A stretch of 64,000 nt of DNA, from NCBI RefSeq assembly GCF_015234215.1, contig NZ_JADEKP010000001.1:1240001-1304000 (forward strand). The letters run 5' to 3'. The stretch's first letter is position 1. Every line of letters starts with the position of its first letter. This DNA is from Clostridium chrysemydis. GTDB lineage: Bacteria > Bacillota > Clostridia > Clostridiales > Clostridiaceae. The position numbers and the translations under genes are program-made. Below are positions 62,567 through 64,000 of this stretch, one piece after another. The notes below the pieces were generated by a model. That model saw only the letters and a list, made by a program, of their open reading frames with translations. It was not told the DNA's origin and made no database searches.

Positions 62567-63283
62567 CTAATTCGAAAGATTATTTCTGTATTGAACAGGA
62601 GTTATCTTTTTTAAATTCCATTTTCCTCTGAAATTATTATAATAATCTATATAGTTATCTATTTCTTTTTCTAGTTCTTCAAATGTCTCACATGACTTTA
62701 TATCAACTTCATCTTTTAAGTGTTCAAAAAACGATTCCTGTGAGGCGTTATCCCAGCAGTTTCCCCATCTAGACATAGATTGTCCTAAATTATGATTTTC
62801 AACTTTACTTTGAAATATTGGACTAGTATAATCGACTCCTTGATCTGAATGAATAAATGAATCCTCTCTAAGAATACTACCATTATTCTCAATTAATTTA
62901 TCAAGTGTATCAGTTATTATATCTATTTTTAGGATTTTTGAAATATTATAAGCTAAACTCTCATTAGTAGAAGCATCTAAAATAGTCGACAAATAAGCCT
63001 TCTGACTATCTTTGAAAAGTAGATAAGATATATCATTTAACACTACTTTACCTGGTGATTGTTGTTTAAAGTCCCTATTTAACAAATTTGGTAATACTGT
63101 ATGTTCCTTTGTAGCTTTCATTATTCTTCTTATACGCTTTAAATTATAAGCATTTAAAATATTTTCTTTACTCTCTAAATCTCTAACTTCGTTAGATTTA
63201 CGTTTTTCTATAGTATTGATTAAAAAGTATTTATAATATCCCGAGCGTGAAACACAAGAGATATCACAAATATAACTAAGCAT
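62567..63283 (-). CDS. IS3-family transposase OrfB (DDE integrase domain), with internal shortening
   Basis: The open frame actually runs from about 63384 (GYEAKEIVISPSGKFEII) through the ATG at 63283. The rve domain shows the catalytic Asp in LNDISYL, the second in IHSDQGVDYTS and the Glu in SQESFFEHLKDE, so the DDE triad is present. Between NLKRIRRIMK and LPNLLNRDF about 20-30 residues usual in the family are missing, and TDIT is changed to LNDIS. The element may therefore be inactive or less active. Expression needs -1 frameshifting from OrfA. Confidence 0.85.
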   Translation of the reverse strand: MLSYICDISCVSRSGYYKYFLINTIEKRKSNEVRDLESKENILNAYNLKRIRRIMKATKEHTVLPNLLNRDFKQQSPGKVVLNDISYLLFKDSQKAYLSTILDASTNESLAYNISKILKIDIITDTLDKLIENNGSILREDSFIHSDQGVDYTSPIFQSKVENHNLGQSMSRWGNCWDNASQESFFEHLKDEVDIKSCETFEELEKEIDNYIDYYNNFRGKWNLKKITPVQYRNNLSN

Positions 63284-63383
63284 ATTTTTAAGTTTATATT
63301 TAGTAATTATAGATTTTATAATTTCAAATTTTCCACTTGGTGATATTACTATTTCTTTTGCCTCATATCCATTTCTAACATTT

Positions 63384-63767
63384 CTAACTTTTTAAAAGTT
63401 CATTCTCTGCCTGTAAAAGCATTAATTTTGCTTGTAGCTTTTCATACTTTTCCCCTAAAGATACATCTTTTTCAGTCGGTCTTCCAGTCTTAAATTTTCT
63501 AGGGTCTTGTAATTGCTCAACATCATTTCTTCGAAATGCGGAGCGCCGTCTGCTACCAGATGATTGTATTCTTTTTAAACCTAACATCTTAATATCAAAA
63601 CCACACTCTGAAAATATTTCTCTTGGAAATTTACCTTTTTCATTTTCAGCAATAAATAGTATTTTAAATTCATCAGTATACGTAATTCCTTTTTTACTAA
63701 CCTTCTTAACATATTTATTTTTAGATAATATCTTTATGTCATTATTTGAAAATAATTTCTTACTCAT
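63384..63767 (-). CDS. IS3-family transposase OrfA
   Basis: The 127-residue protein has a helix-turn-helix (TYTDEFKILFIAENEKGKFPREIFSECGF region) and a leucine-zipper-like C-terminus (LQAKLMLLQAENELL), as in OrfA of IS3/IS150 elements. It ends at a TTTTAAAAAG stretch, a plausible slippery site for the -1 shift into OrfB. AGGAG lies before its ATG. Confidence 0.85.
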   Translation of the reverse strand: MSKKLFSNNDIKILSKNKYVKKVSKKGITYTDEFKILFIAENEKGKFPREIFSECGFDIKMLGLKRIQSSGSRRRSAFRRNDVEQLQDPRKFKTGRPTEKDVSLGEKYEKLQAKLMLLQAENELLKS

Positions 63768-63929
63768 TTGTATTCACTCCTAACCTTATATTTCTATTAT
63801 AAATAGAAAAACCCTATAGGGTAGACTCTTTTTTATTGTGTCTACTCTATAGGGTATAGTTTATTCTAAATATTAAGTGAGAGTTTTTTATTTATCATAT
63901 ATATTTAATATTTACATTATCAAAAGTAC

Positions 63930-64000
63930 TTATGCCTCATCTTTTTTTATATCTTCAACTTCATAATACTCATATCCTCCCCCACCTTGCCATTGTACTT
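63930..64000 (-). CDS. C-terminal end of a probable DNA methyltransferase (partial)
   Basis: Only the last 22 codons are in the window. They read VQWQGGGGYEYYEVEDI and on to a stop. The WQGGGGYxYYE motif is characteristic of the C-terminal part of type III-like DNA (adenine) methyltransferases. The rest lies beyond the right edge. With the Mrr, GIY-YIG and TIR remnants nearby it would fit a restriction-modification locus. The evidence is one short motif. Confidence 0.45.
   Translation of the reverse strand, partial: VQWQGGGGYEYYEVEDIKKDEA

Larger units (their letters stand above)
62526..63863 (-). mobile_element. IS3-family (IS150-like) insertion sequence
   Basis: Imperfect inverted repeats of about 36 bases bound the element. 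The left begins AAACTGTACCC at 62526; the right, read inward on the minus strand from 63863, begins AAACTATACCC. Both share a downstream AAAAAAGAGT. It encodes OrfA and OrfB in the usual -1 frameshift arrangement. At 1.34 kb it is a little shorter than typical IS150 members, matching an internal deletion in OrfB. Confidence 0.8.

Overview
The window is AT-rich DNA of a low-GC Bacillota, most likely a Clostridium sensu stricto species. This is inferred from codon use, strong GGAGG ribosome binding sites, clostridial protein families (2-hydroxyacyl-CoA dehydratase activase, DUF4358 lipoprotein, split ThrE exporter) and leader-RNA control. I could not run a search, so the species is not assigned.

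From 1 to about 57 kb the window is ordinary chromosome in short transcription units separated by clear intrinsic terminators. In order it holds: an activase fragment; a TPR protein; a transglutaminase-like membrane protein; recX with an M16 peptidase; a two-component system; an SDR reductase, M19 dipeptidase and metallophosphoesterase; glyA; a two-gene ThrE-type exporter; a glycosyltransferase; a lysine-riboswitch amino acid permease; a sigma factor; a potassium channel; a purine-riboswitch NCS2 permease; a DEAD-box helicase; an ECF S component; an MBOAT/DHHW acyl-transfer pair; a lipoprotein; a solute-binding lipoprotein coupled to a GGDEF-EAL protein; the complete trpEGDCFBA operon behind a tryptophan T-box; an MFS exporter behind a possible leader peptide; GNATs, DedA and PAP2; codBA behind a PyrR-type attenuator; a helicase-nuclease; and flavodoxin-like oxidoreductases.

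Two near-identical ~1.16 kb elements (9.25-10.41 kb and 25.67-26.82 kb) carry an IS1595-like protein that appears to lack the usual acidic catalytic residues. Their non-coding ends are better conserved than their coding sequence and contain a spaced array of CTTGTC motifs.

From the initiator tRNA-fMet (56.6 kb) to the right edge the character changes. An HNH-like gene is followed by decayed accessory DNA. It holds a TIR-domain gene with two nonsense codons, an intact ORF with a HEPN-like RX4H motif, a second gene with two in-frame stops, a serine-recombinase C-terminal remnant, a GIY-YIG nuclease pseudogene, an Mrr restriction-endonuclease pseudogene, an IS200/IS605 relic, an IS3-family element and the last 22 codons of a probable DNA methyltransferase. 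This looks like a defence island that is dying in place.

Regulation by nascent RNA is the theme of the left 50 kb: lysine riboswitch, guanine-type purine riboswitch, Trp T-box with a duplicated antiterminator/terminator module, PyrR-type attenuator, and a possible ribosome-dependent attenuator.
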